Assembly: GCA_021204085.1 (NCBI GenBank) | Contig: JAJPZY010000075.1 | Span: 1 to 63,216 of the forward strand | Length of the DNA stretch: 63,216 nt | Source of the DNA: Clostridiales bacterium | Lineage (GTDB): Bacteria > Bacillota > Clostridia > Lachnospirales > Lachnospiraceae | Direction of reading: 5' to 3' | Shown here: positions 15,746-24,547 of the stretch, piece by piece | Layout of the letters: each line of letters starts with the position of its first letter | Position numbering within the stretch: position 1 is the stretch's first letter | Program-made: the position numbers and the translations under genes | Notes under the pieces: model-generated | Databases searched by the model: none | Told to the model about the DNA's origin: nothing | The model's input: only the letters and a program-made list of their open reading frames with translations

Positions 15746-17335
15746 ATGGCAAAAGTTTTTAATGTAAGCGGAGCTTGCAGACCGTCCAAACATTACATGG
15801 TAGATCTTAAACCGAGGCTGAAGAAGACCAGAGTTATGATAGAAGCCGGGGAATATTTTACGATTAATAAAGCCCGGCAATATGGAAAAACCACTCTCCT
15901 TCGGGCGCTTGCGGATGATTTACAAGATGGCTATATAGTTATAAGCTTGGATTTTCAGAAAATGAGTTCCATGGATTTCGCCGGAGAGTCTGCTTTTGTC
16001 AATGGGTTAGCAAGGGAGGTAAACGGAGCCATTAAAAACACATCCGGTGTGCCGGAAGAAACCAGGGAATCACTGCAGAAACTTGCAGGTGTGAAAGATG
16101 GTACTGTCAGACTGGCTGATCTATTTGAGTGTTTTAGTGAATGGTGTTCTGTCTCAGAAAAACCAGTGGTCTTAATGATAGATGAGGTTGATACGGCAGC
16201 GGATAATCAGGTTTTTCTGGATTTTCTTGCTCAGCTCAGGGCGTATTATTTATATAGTGATGTGACACCGACTTTTCAGTCTGTGATTTTGGCAAGTCTT
16301 TATGATATAAGAAATGTAAAAAGAAAAATACGTTCGGAAAAGGAGCATAAGACAAATAGTCCGTGGAATATTGCTGCAGATTTTCTTGTAGACATGAGCT
16401 TTTCAAAATCAGATATTGCCGGGATGCTTAATGAATATGATAATGATTATCATATCCACATGGATATTAATGAAATATCTTCGTTACTTTACGATTATAC
16501 GTCTGGGTATCCTTATCTCGTGTCACGGTTGTGCAAGTTCCTTGATGAGCGAATCGCGGGAAATGGCAGATTTAAAGACAGAAAAGATGCGTGGACAAAA
16601 GCTGGTTTTTTGGATGCGGTGAAGCTGTTGATAAATGAAATGAACCCATTGTATCAATCTCTTAAAGGGAAATTGGAGGATTATCCCGAACTGCGCACGG
16701 TTTTATATGAGCTTCTTTTTACCGGCAAACCGATTCCGTATTCTGCTATGAATGATTATATTGAGATGGCAGCGATGTTCGGGTTTGTCAAAAATGAGAA
16801 TGGAACAGCGGTTGTGTCTAATCGTATTTTTGAGACGGTTCTTTATAATTGGTTTATGTCTGAGGAATATGTAGATAGCAAAATATATGAAGCGGGGCTG
16901 CAGGAAAAAAACCAGTTTGTTACTGGCGGGCACTTGAATATTCGCCGGGTGTTGGAAAAATTTGTGGAGAGTTTTCACTATTTATATGGGGATCAGAACG
17001 AAACTTTTCTTGAGGACGTTGGCAGGAGATATTTTATGTTATTCCTCAAGCCGATTATTAATGGTGTGGGGAACAGTTATGTGGAAGCGGAAACGCGAAA
17101 TAGAGAGAGAATGGATTTGGTCATCGACTATCATGGTGAGCGATTTATAATTGAGATGAAGGTGTGGCGTGGCAATGCATATAATGAGCGGGGAGAGAAT
17201 CAGCTCGTAAACTATTTGAATTATTTTGGCTTAAATAAAGGATATATGGTCAGTTTTGATTTTAATAAAAAGAAAGAAATTGGCGTAAAGGATGTTGTTA
17301 TTGGTGATAAATTACTGATAGAAGCAGTTGTTTAA
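15746..17335 (+). CDS. AAA-ATPase-like protein with C-terminal PD-(D/E)XK nuclease-like domain
   Basis: A 529-residue protein of the clostridial/Bacteroides type joining an AAA-ATPase-like domain (PF09820-like) to a DUF1703/PD-(D/E)XK domain. The N-terminal part has a shortened P-loop, ARQYGKTTLL (about residue 50), and a Walker-B-like VVLMIDEVDTA (about 150). The C-terminus has RMDLVIDYHGERFIIEMKVW, which supplies the D...ExK nuclease signature, followed by QLVNYLNYFGL. The physiological role of the family is unknown; DNA processing or defence is a guess. GGGGGTG precedes ATG 15746. Base composition is more A/T-rich than the neighbours, which would fit horizontal arrival. Confidence 0.85.
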   Translation: MAKVFNVSGACRPSKHYMVDLKPRLKKTRVMIEAGEYFTINKARQYGKTTLLRALADDLQDGYIVISLDFQKMSSMDFAGESAFVNGLAREVNGAIKNTSGVPEETRESLQKLAGVKDGTVRLADLFECFSEWCSVSEKPVVLMIDEVDTAADNQVFLDFLAQLRAYYLYSDVTPTFQSVILASLYDIRNVKRKIRSEKEHKTNSPWNIAADFLVDMSFSKSDIAGMLNEYDNDYHIHMDINEISSLLYDYTSGYPYLVSRLCKFLDERIAGNGRFKDRKDAWTKAGFLDAVKLLINEMNPLYQSLKGKLEDYPELRTVLYELLFTGKPIPYSAMNDYIEMAAMFGFVKNENGTAVVSNRIFETVLYNWFMSEEYVDSKIYEAGLQEKNQFVTGGHLNIRRVLEKFVESFHYLYGDQNETFLEDVGRRYFMLFLKPIINGVGNSYVEAETRNRERMDLVIDYHGERFIIEMKVWRGNAYNERGENQLVNYLNYFGLNKGYMVSFDFNKKKEIGVKDVVIGDKLLIEAVV

Positions 17336-17359
17336 AAAGGATTTTGGCGGGAAATATAT

Positions 17360-17863
17360 ATGGAATACTGGGATATTTATGATAAAAATAAGAGTAAAAC
17401 CGGGCGCACAATGAAGCGCAACGACTGGTGTCTGGCGGACGATGAGTATCATCTGACCGTGCTCGGCGTGATCATGCGGCCGGACGGCAGGTTCCTGATC
17501 ACAAAACGTGTGATGACCAAGGCCTGGGCGGCCGGTTGGTGGGAAGTCCCCGGCGGAGGAGTCAAGGCAGGGGAGGAATCCCGCGAGGCGGTAAACCGTG
17601 AAGTATTGGAGGAGACCGGCCTAGATGTTTCCGGGTGTGAAGACGGATATCTGTTTACTTATCATCGAGAGAACCCCGGCGAGGGAGACAACTACTTTGT
17701 GGATGTTTACCGGTTTGTTCTTGAGTTTGAGGAGTCGGATGTGCATTGTCAGGAGTCAGAGACGGATGGATTTCTTCTGGCGGATATTGATCAGATCCGT
17801 GAATTTGCTGCACAGGGGATTTTTCTTCATTATGACAGTATAAAGAAAGCATTTGAGTTATAA
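17360..17863 (+). CDS. NUDIX hydrolase
   Basis: A 167-residue protein with a complete Nudix box, GGGVKAGEESREAV then NREVLEETGL (GX5EX7REUXEEXGU). The start WDIYDKNKSKTG resembles the IPP-isomerase-like/YfcD-type Nudix proteins. It would hydrolyse a nucleoside-diphosphate-linked substrate, which cannot be named. It lies 24 bp after the AAA-ATPase gene and may share its transcript, with no functional link evident. Confidence 0.88.
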   Translation: MEYWDIYDKNKSKTGRTMKRNDWCLADDEYHLTVLGVIMRPDGRFLITKRVMTKAWAAGWWEVPGGGVKAGEESREAVNREVLEETGLDVSGCEDGYLFTYHRENPGEGDNYFVDVYRFVLEFEESDVHCQESETDGFLLADIDQIREFAAQGIFLHYDSIKKAFEL

Positions 17864-17950
17864 GATATTTTTTCTTGCAATCTCAATTTTGATGTGCTAT
17901 TATAGCTGTCAGATTCGGTTGTTTTACAGCCGATATTATGATTAATATAT

Positions 17951-18314
17951 ATGAAAGTCGTCGAATATCCAGCCATCTGGCCATGCAAGCATGCCCATCT
18001 GCCTGTCTATTGACGACGCTTTCATAGAAAAATGCTGAGAAGGAGACTCTGATCTTCAGAGGCCGACAGGAATACAGCGTCACCGACTGAGAGCGCTGTT
18101 TGGCGGAGGAGATACGGGGAACACTCCGGAGCAGCCGGGCTGAATGCGGGGATGCCGGATGAGAAGATTCGATAGCCGTCATTTTCAGTAGGTTCGGACG
18201 GGGTCGCGCACGTTACGCGCCAGAGTGGGGAGCAAGGGAGTTCCCAATGCGGGTGGTACCGCGGAACAGATGATTTCGCCCTGAGATGTCATATGGCATT
18301 TCAGGGCGTTTTTT
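17951..18314 (+). ncRNA. T-box riboswitch leader of the aspS-gatCAB operon
   Basis: The antiterminator T-box AATGCGGGTGGTACCGCGG is at 18246-18264. A competing terminator follows at 18277-18314. Upstream, 17951-17967 pairs with 18009-18025 through a stem of about 14 bp with a 2-nt bulge, and further hairpins include GGGTCGCGCACGTTACGCGCC just before the antiterminator. T-boxes sense uncharged tRNA; tRNA(Asn) is the expected ligand here, and a two-codon T-box reading tRNA(Asn) and tRNA(Glu) has been reported, as I recall, for the equivalent operon of Clostridium acetobutylicum. I could not place the specifier codon with confidence. Confidence 0.88.
18277..18314 (+). terminator. Regulatory terminator of the T-box leader
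   Basis: CGCCCTGAGATG pairs with CATTTCAGGGCG (18277-18288 and 18296-18308, allowing a bulge) and is followed by TTTTTT (18309-18314). It is mutually exclusive with the antiterminator at 18246-18285. Confidence 0.85.
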
Positions 18315-18391
18315 GTGTTTCGCCCCGCAGAAAAAGCGTTTGCTTTCGGACTTGTTTCGGAAGTACACAAAAAGAAAAGGAGTACAGTGCT

Positions 18392-19723
18392 ATGAAAGTA
18401 ATCACAGGAGTTACACCAAAGGAGACGCTGGAGATCAGTGAGATTCTGGCGCGGGATCTGACCGGCTGTGAGGTGCGGGTCAACGGCGCGGTGCACACCA
18501 TCCGGGACATGGGCGAGGTGGCCTTTATCGTCCTGCGAAAGCGGGAGGGGCTGCTGCAGTGTGTCTATGAGGAGGGCGTTTCTGCTTTTGACCTGAAGGA
18601 AATTAAAGAGGCGGCGACCGTTGAGTTTTCGGGAATCGTAAAGCAGGAGGAGCGCGCACCCTTAGGATTTGAGATTCGTGTCCGTACGGTGCGGATTTTG
18701 TCGGAGCCGGCAGAGCCAATGCCGCTGCAGATTTCGAAATGGAAACTGAATACATCGCTGGAGGCGAAACTGAATAATCGGGCGATTTCTTTGCGAAATG
18801 TTCAGGAGCGCGCAAAGTTTCGTCTGCAGGAGGGCATTACCCGCGGCTTTCGGGATTTTCTCTACGGACAGGGTTTTACTGAAGTTCACACGCCGAAGCT
18901 GGGAGCGAAGAGCGCAGAGGGCGGAGCGAATTTGTTTAAGCTGGAGTATTTTCATCGGCCTGCAATCCTGCAGCAGAGCCCGCAGTTTTATAAACAGATG
19001 ATGGTGGGGGTTTTTGACCGTGTGTTTGAGACCGGACCGGTGTTTCGCGCGGAGAAGCATAACACAAAACGCCATCTGAATGAATATACGTCTCTGGATT
19101 TTGAGATGGGATATATTGACAGCTTTGAAGATATCATGGCAATGGAAACCGGATTTCTGCAGTATACCATGGATTTGCTGAACCGTGAGTATGCAGGTGA
19201 ACTGGAGATCCTTGGTATCATAACGCCGCGGACGGATGAGATTCCGCAGGTTCGTTTTGATGAGGCGAAGCGGATGGTGGCGGAAAAGTATGACCGCCAG
19301 TTCCGGAATCCGTTTGATCTGGAGCCGGAGGAAGAGCAGCTGATCGGAAAGCTCTTTAAGGAAGATTACGGTGCGGATTTCGTATTTGTCACGCATTACC
19401 CTTCGAAAAAACGTCCGTTTTACGCGATGGACGACCCGGCGGATCCGACGTATACCTTAAGCTTTGACCTGTTGTTCCGCGGCCTGGAGATTACCACAGG
19501 AGGGCAGCGGATTCACAATTATCAGGAACTGTTGGATAAGATCGCGGCGCGCGGTATGGAGACTGAAGGAATGGAGCATTACCTGGCTGCTTTTAAACAC
19601 GGTATGCCGCCTCACGGGGGCCTGGGTATCGGCCTGGAGCGTCTGACGATGCATCTGATCGGAGAAGAAAATGTGCGGGAGGCAACGCTTTTCCCGCGGG
19701 ATTTGAACAGGCTTGAGCCCTAG
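18392..19723 (+). CDS. aspS: Non-discriminating aspartyl-tRNA synthetase (archaeal type)
   Basis: A class II synthetase of 443 residues, the short archaeal/AsnRS-like form without the bacterial GAD insertion. An OB-fold tRNA-binding domain (residues 15-115) precedes the catalytic core. Motif 2 is seen as FRAEKHNTKRHLNEYTSLD and motif 3 as GIGLERLTMHLIG. Placement directly before gatC, gatA and gatB indicates that it charges both tRNA(Asp) and tRNA(Asn) with Asp, the latter being repaired to Asn-tRNA by GatCAB. Start ATG 18392 follows AAAGGAG; the longer frame to 18293 lies within the T-box terminator. Expression is under T-box control. Confidence 0.92.
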   Translation: MKVITGVTPKETLEISEILARDLTGCEVRVNGAVHTIRDMGEVAFIVLRKREGLLQCVYEEGVSAFDLKEIKEAATVEFSGIVKQEERAPLGFEIRVRTVRILSEPAEPMPLQISKWKLNTSLEAKLNNRAISLRNVQERAKFRLQEGITRGFRDFLYGQGFTEVHTPKLGAKSAEGGANLFKLEYFHRPAILQQSPQFYKQMMVGVFDRVFETGPVFRAEKHNTKRHLNEYTSLDFEMGYIDSFEDIMAMETGFLQYTMDLLNREYAGELEILGIITPRTDEIPQVRFDEAKRMVAEKYDRQFRNPFDLEPEEEQLIGKLFKEDYGADFVFVTHYPSKKRPFYAMDDPADPTYTLSFDLLFRGLEITTGGQRIHNYQELLDKIAARGMETEGMEHYLAAFKHGMPPHGGLGIGLERLTMHLIGEENVREATLFPRDLNRLEP

Positions 19724-19738
19724 AAAGGAGAATCATAT

Positions 19739-20656
19739 ATGAAACATTTGGGTACACAAATGCTGGCGACCGAGCGTCTGACCCTTCGAAGGTTCACCGT
19801 TGAGGATGCTGAGAGCATGTTTTACAATTGGTCCAATGATCCGGAAGTAACCAAATATCTTACCTGGGAGCCTCAGGAGAGTGTGGAGACGACGGCTGCA
19901 TTTCTGGAAAAATGGGAACAGGAATATGAAAATGATGATATTTATCGCTGGGCGATCGAGCTCAATGATATTGAACAGCCGATCGGCGCGATTGAGGTGA
20001 TTTCTGTACAGGAGCGGACGAACAGCCTGGAACTTGATTTTCGCGTCGGCAAGGAATACTGGCATCACGGATATACATCAGAAGCGCTTACGGAAGTGCT
20101 GCGTTTCCTGATGGGAGAGGTAGGAGCCGGACGCGTCTGGGCGAAATATGACGTGCAGAATACCAATGCCGGAAAGGTGATGGAAAAGTGCGGGATGCAG
20201 AGAGAGGGAATCTTAAAGAGAGCCGGGTGGAACAATACCGGTATTGTGGATCTGGGCATTTCCGCAAAAGTAGTAAGTGCGGCGGTGATGACAGAAGATC
20301 CTGAGCCGGAGGAGGAGATTTCCAATCATGTGATGAAAGTTATGGGTTCGGACGGAAAACTCCGCAATGTGATTTCCGATGAAACGATGGAATATGTGGG
20401 TATCCTTGCGAAACTGGAGCTTTCTCCCGAGGAGGCCGAGGCTGCGAAGAAAGATATGGCGGATATGCTGGATTACATCGATGAACTCAATGAACTGGAT
20501 ACCACGGGAATTGAGCCGATGTCCCATGTTTTCCCGGTTCACAATGTATTTCGTGAGGATGTGGTAACGAACGGGGACGGCAGTGAGGCGACCCTTGCCA
20601 ATGCACCTGTGAAAAAAGACGGCGGATTCAAAGTGCCGAAGACCATCGGCGAGTAG
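19739..20656 (+). CDS. gatC: GNAT acetyltransferase-GatC fusion protein
   Basis: One uninterrupted 305-residue frame. Residues 1-185 are a RimJ/RimL-like GNAT domain: [18 protein letters not shown], the acetyl-CoA loop region in [15 protein letters not shown], and [17 protein letters not shown]. After a Glu-rich linker (about 188-200), residues 205-305 are a full Gat[32 protein letters not shown], and [11 protein letters not shown]. GatC alone is about 95-100 residues. AGAAAGGAG precedes ATG 19739, 15 bp after aspS. A GGAGGAGGAG stretch at 20308-20317 precedes GTG 20330/ATG 20333 at rather long spacing, so a separate GatC product from internal initiation is conceivable. No stop or frameshift separates the domains. 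Confidence 0.88.
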   Translation: MKHLGTQMLATERLTLRRFTVEDAESMFYNWSNDPEVTKYLTWEPQESVETTAAFLEKWEQEYENDDIYRWAIELNDIEQPIGAIEVISVQERTNSLELDFRVGKEYWHHGYTSEALTEVLRFLMGEVGAGRVWAKYDVQNTNAGKVMEKCGMQREGILKRAGWNNTGIVDLGISAKVVSAAVMTEDPEPEEEISNHVMKVMGSDGKLRNVISDETMEYVGILAKLELSPEEAEAAKKDMADMLDYIDELNELDTTGIEPMSHVFPVHNVFREDVVTNGDGSEATLANAPVKKDGGFKVPKTIGE

Positions 20657-20670
20657 TGGGAGGTGTGAAG

Positions 20671-22173
20671 ATGAGCGAAGAAAGAAAAAACAGATGCGGG
20701 AATGCTTCAGAAAATAACCTCATGAGTCTGACGGCGGTAGAACTGGGAAAGAAGATAAAAAATAAAGAGGTGACTGCAGTTGACGCTGCGAAAGCAGCTC
20801 TCGCGGCCATACAGAAACAGGAAGAAAAAGTCAACAGCTTTATCACGGTGCTTGATGACGAAGCGATTCTGGCGCGCGCGGATGCAGTGCAGCGTCAGAT
20901 TGACGCCGGAGAACTGACCGGACCGCTGGCGGGCGTGCCGGTGGCAATCAAGGATAATATGTGCACGAAGGGAACCCTGACCACCTGTGCCTCGAAGATT
21001 TTGTATAATTTTATCCCGACTTACACGGCAACTGCCGTTGAAAACCTTGAAAAGGCCGGAGCTGTAATAATCGGAAAGACGAATATGGATGAATTTGCCA
21101 TGGGAAGTACGACGGAGACCTCCGCGTTCGGGGAGACAAAAAACCCGTGGAATACGGAGCATGTACCCGGCGGTTCCTCCGGCGGTTCCTGTGCGACGGT
21201 GGCTGCGGAGGAGATTCCCTATGCGCTTGGTTCGGATACCGGCGGTTCCATCCGCCAGCCCAGCGCCTTCTGCGGCGTTACCGGTATCAAGCCGACCTAC
21301 GGCACGGTATCCCGATATGGATTGATTGCTTACGGTTCTTCCCTGGATCAGATCGGGCCGATCGCAAAAGATGTTACAGACTGTGCGACAATCCTGGAGA
21401 TTATTGCTTCCCATGACACGAAAGATTCTACGTCGGTTCCCCGGGATGACCGGAAGTTTACAGAAGCTCTGGTCGATGATGTGAAAGGGTTAAAGATCGG
21501 CATTCCGCGGGACTATTTCGGCGAAGGCCTGGACGAGGAAGTAAAGAGCGCACTTCTCGCGGCGGCAAAAACGTTGGAAGAGAAGGGAGCTATCGTTGAA
21601 GAATTTGACCTGGGGTTAGTAAAGTATGCCATTCCCGCTTACTATGTGATTGCCTGTGCGGAAGCCAGTTCCAACCTTTCCCGGTTTGACGGCGTGAAAT
21701 ACGGCTACCGCACGGCGGAGTACGACGGCCTTCATAATATGTATAAAAAATCCCGCTCTGAGGGATTCGGACCGGAGGTAAAGCGGCGGATTATGCTTGG
21801 CTCCTTTGTCTTAAGCTCCGGTTACTATGACGCATATTATCTGAAAGCGCTTCGTGTGAAAGCATTAATTAAAAAGGCTTTTGATGAGGCATTTGCCAAA
21901 TATGATGTGATCCTGGGACCGGCGGCGCCGACCACGGCACCAAAGCTGGGCGAGTCTTTAAGTGACCCGATCCGTATGTACCTGGGAGACATTTATACGA
22001 TTTCCGTGAACCTGGCGGGATTGCCGGGGATTTCGCTCCCGTGCGGTGTTGACAGCCAGGGGCTGCCCATCGGCATGCAGCTTCTCGGTGATTGCTTTAA
22101 AGAGAAAAATATCATTCGCGCGGCTTACAGCTTTGAGCAGACCAGAGCGTATCAGCATGCGCCATTATCTTAA
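20671..22173 (+). CDS. gatA: Asp-tRNA(Asn)/Glu-tRNA(Gln) amidotransferase subunit A
   Basis: Glutaminase subunit of GatCAB, an amidase-signature enzyme of about 500 residues. The Ser-cisSer-Lys triad is visible: Lys in VAIKDNMCTKG, serines in GGSSGGSCATV and GSDTGGSIRQPS. Ammonia released from glutamine passes to GatB. Start ATG 20671 has GGAGGTG 6 nt upstream; GTG 20656 overlaps the stop of the upstream gene and is less likely. There is an unusual N-terminal extension of about 15 polar residues before the first conserved helix. Confidence 0.95.
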   Translation: MSEERKNRCGNASENNLMSLTAVELGKKIKNKEVTAVDAAKAALAAIQKQEEKVNSFITVLDDEAILARADAVQRQIDAGELTGPLAGVPVAIKDNMCTKGTLTTCASKILYNFIPTYTATAVENLEKAGAVIIGKTNMDEFAMGSTTETSAFGETKNPWNTEHVPGGSSGGSCATVAAEEIPYALGSDTGGSIRQPSAFCGVTGIKPTYGTVSRYGLIAYGSSLDQIGPIAKDVTDCATILEIIASHDTKDSTSVPRDDRKFTEALVDDVKGLKIGIPRDYFGEGLDEEVKSALLAAAKTLEEKGAIVEEFDLGLVKYAIPAYYVIACAEASSNLSRFDGVKYGYRTAEYDGLHNMYKKSRSEGFGPEVKRRIMLGSFVLSSGYYDAYYLKALRVKALIKKAFDEAFAKYDVILGPAAPTTAPKLGESLSDPIRMYLGDIYTISVNLAGLPGISLPCGVDSQGLPIGMQLLGDCFKEKNIIRAAYSFEQTRAYQHAPLS

Positions 22174-22284
22174 GGAAAATGATTGCGGAATAAAATATTT
22201 GAAGAGGCATCCGGAATCTGTTGCCGGACGCTGATGAGAATTTCGCAGTTATTTCGGAGAAAGCAGTAAGAAAAGAGGTTGAAT

Positions 22285-23721
22285 ATGAGTAAAAATTATG
22301 AGACTGTCATCGGCCTGGAAGTCCATGTGGAACTTGCCACGAAGACCAAGATTTTCTGCTCCTGCTCCACGGCTTTCGGAGGAGCGCCCAACACTCATAC
22401 CTGTCCGGTCTGCACCGGGATGCCGGGGTCTTTGCCGGTTTTGAATAAGCAGGTGGTGGAGTATGCGATGGCTGTTGGTTTGGCCACGAATTGCACGATT
22501 ACACAGCACAATAAATTTGACCGGAAAAATTATTTTTATCCGGATAACCCGCAGAATTATCAGATTTCACAGCTTTATCTGCCGATCTGCCGCGACGGGC
22601 GGGTGGAAATCGAGACTGCTGCCGGGAAAAAGGATGTTCGCATCCATGAAATTCATATGGAGGAGGATGCCGGCAAGCTGGTCCATGATGAGTGGGAGGA
22701 CGTTTCCATTGTTGATTTTAACCGCTCCGGCGTGCCTTTGATTGAGATCGTCTCTGAGCCGGATATGCGTTCTGCGGAGGAAGTTATTGCATATTTGGAG
22801 ACGCTGCGCCAGACAATTCAATATCTGGGAGCGTCGGACTGCAAGTTAAACGAAGGATCCATGCGTGCAGACGTTAACCTTTCTGTCCGGGAGGTGGGGT
22901 CGAAGAAGTTCGGTACCCGGACAGAGATGAAAAACCTGAACTCCTTTAAGGCAATTGCTCACGCCATCGAGGGGGAGCGGGAACGCCAGATTGAGCTCCT
23001 GGAGATGGGGAAAAAAGTGATTCAGGAGACCAGACGGTGGGATGACAATAAGGAATCGTCCCATGCCATGCGTTCCAAGGAGGACGCACAGGATTACCGG
23101 TATTTCCCGGATCCGGACCTGGTGCCCGTGGAGATTTCCGACGAGTGGATTGAAAAAGTCCGCGCTGCGCAGCCGGAGCTGCGGCCGCAGAAGCTGGAAC
23201 GTTATAAAAAAGAGTATGATATTCCCGATTATGATGCGCGGATCATTACCGAGAGCAAGCGGATGGCAGACCTGTTCGAGGCGACAGCAGCCCTGTGCGG
23301 CAAGCCGAAGAAGGTCTCTAACTGGCTGATGGGTGAGACGATGCGTTTGCTTAAAGAGACATCTCAGGATGCGGAGGATCTCTCCTTTGCACCGAAGCAT
23401 CTGGCGGCGCTCATTGATCTGGTTGATTCCGGTACAATTACCGGACCGGTAGCGAAGGAAGTGTTTGAAGAGGTCTTTAAAAATGATATTGACCCGGAGA
23501 ATTATGTGAAGGAACATGGCCTCGGTGCGGTCAATGATGAGGATGCGCTTCGCACAACGATTGAGCAGGTGCTTGCCGATAATCCGAAATCTGTGGAGAA
23601 TTACCATAGCGGCAAGAAAAAAGCCATGGGATTCCTTGTCGGCCAGACGATGAAAGCAATGAAGGGGAAGGCGAATCCCGGCATGGTGAACCAGATTGTG
23701 AAAGAGATGCTGGAGCAATAA
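22285..23721 (+). CDS. gatB: Asp-tRNA(Asn)/Glu-tRNA(Gln) amidotransferase subunit B
   Basis: Kinase/amidotransferase subunit of GatCAB, 478 residues. The start YETVIGLEVHVELATKTKIFC, zinc-site cysteines (CSCST and CPVCTGMPG), the phosphorylation-domain segment NFNRSGVPLIEIVSEPD-like (VDFNRSGVPLIEI here) and the C-terminal YqeY-like tRNA-binding tail (GKKKAMGFLVGQTMKA) are all present. AGAGG is 6 nt before ATG 22285. Last gene of the T-box operon; 23722-23840 has an imperfect ACCGGTTC/GAACCGGT inverted repeat that may end the transcript. Confidence 0.95.
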   Translation: MSKNYETVIGLEVHVELATKTKIFCSCSTAFGGAPNTHTCPVCTGMPGSLPVLNKQVVEYAMAVGLATNCTITQHNKFDRKNYFYPDNPQNYQISQLYLPICRDGRVEIETAAGKKDVRIHEIHMEEDAGKLVHDEWEDVSIVDFNRSGVPLIEIVSEPDMRSAEEVIAYLETLRQTIQYLGASDCKLNEGSMRADVNLSVREVGSKKFGTRTEMKNLNSFKAIAHAIEGERERQIELLEMGKKVIQETRRWDDNKESSHAMRSKEDAQDYRYFPDPDLVPVEISDEWIEKVRAAQPELRPQKLERYKKEYDIPDYDARIITESKRMADLFEATAALCGKPKKVSNWLMGETMRLLKETSQDAEDLSFAPKHLAALIDLVDSGTITGPVAKEVFEEVFKNDIDPENYVKEHGLGAVNDEDALRTTIEQVLADNPKSVENYHSGKKKAMGFLVGQTMKAMKGKANPGMVNQIVKEMLEQ

Positions 23722-23840
23722 ATATGAATGGGGATACCGGTTCTGTTTTGAGAAAGAAACTCTTTTTCAGATTGAACCGGTTCTTTATGCGTTTCTTTCA
23801 GAAACTGTCGGTTTTGCGAAAAAACACACGGCTAAATGGA

Positions 23841-23869
23841 TTGTCTGAGGCATTAACTTTTGGTATAGT
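23841..23869 (+). promoter_or_regulatory. Promoter of thiE-thiD
   Basis: TTGTCT (23841-23846), a 17-bp spacer and TATAGT (23864-23869) lie 23 bp before the thiE start. There is no room for, and no sign of, a TPP riboswitch between promoter and gene. Confidence 0.55.
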
Positions 23870-23892
23870 AGAAAAACAGGAGGAAGATACCG

Positions 23893-24534
23893 GTGAAATT
23901 AAAAAGAGAAAATATGCTGCTTTATGCGGTGACAGACCGTTCCTGGATCGGAGACGGTACTTTATATGAGCAGGTGGAGCAGGCGCTGCGCGGCGGCGTT
24001 ACGCTGCTGCAGCTCCGTGAGAAGACGCTTGATGAGGAGGCCTTTTTGCGGGAAGCTGTGCAGATCAAATCCCTTTGCGACAGGTACGGCGTACCGCTGA
24101 TTATTAATGACAATGTGGCGCTTGCAAAGGAAATTGATGCGGCGGGCGTTCATGTGGGGCAGAGTGATATGGAAGCCGGGGATGTCCGTGCCGTCTTAGG
24201 ACCGGAAAAGATCATCGGCGTGTCTGCGCGAACTGTAGAGCAGGCAGTTCTTGCCGAGCAGCACGGCGCGGATTATCTGGGCGTCGGCGCGGTGTTCTCC
24301 ACCGGGACCAAGAAAGATGCGAAAAACATCAGTTATGAGACCTTGCGGGATATCTGTCAGGCAGTTTCCGTTCCCGCGGTTGCTATCGGAGGGATCACGG
24401 CGGAGAATATGCTTCAGCTTACAGGGAGCGGTATTGCGGGAATTGCGGTTGTAAGCGCGGTTTTTGCGCAGAAGGATGTTGAGGCGGCTGCGCGGGAACT
24501 GAAAAAGCGGGCGGTCGGGATGGTTGCGGAATGA
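23893..24534 (+). CDS. thiE: Thiamine-phosphate synthase
   Basis: Joins HMP diphosphate and thiazole phosphate to thiamine phosphate. A TIM-barrel protein of 213 residues with the typical LYAVTDRSW start, GGVTLLQLREKTL, LIINDNVALA, GVHVGQSDM and VAIGGITAENM. The start codon is GTG 23893, with AGGAGG 8 nt upstream. It is followed 13 bp later by thiD. Without thiM, tenA or thiC in the window the pair could serve either salvage or synthesis. Confidence 0.94.
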   Translation: MKLKRENMLLYAVTDRSWIGDGTLYEQVEQALRGGVTLLQLREKTLDEEAFLREAVQIKSLCDRYGVPLIINDNVALAKEIDAAGVHVGQSDMEAGDVRAVLGPEKIIGVSARTVEQAVLAEQHGADYLGVGAVFSTGTKKDAKNISYETLRDICQAVSVPAVAIGGITAENMLQLTGSGIAGIAVVSAVFAQKDVEAAARELKKRAVGMVAE

Positions 24535-24547
24535 AGGGAGGAAAATC

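Noticed and set aside
18293-18391. N-terminal extension of the AspRS frame
   Set aside because: It starts inside the T-box terminator hairpin; the synthetase domain and a good ribosome binding site start at 18392.
23870-23892. TPP riboswitch upstream of thiE
   Set aside because: The promoter is only 23 bp from the start codon and no CUGAGA-type thi-box is present.
23724-23969. 81-codon frame after gatB
   Set aside because: It overlaps the thiE promoter and the thiE start, has no binding site at proper spacing and no recognisable fold.
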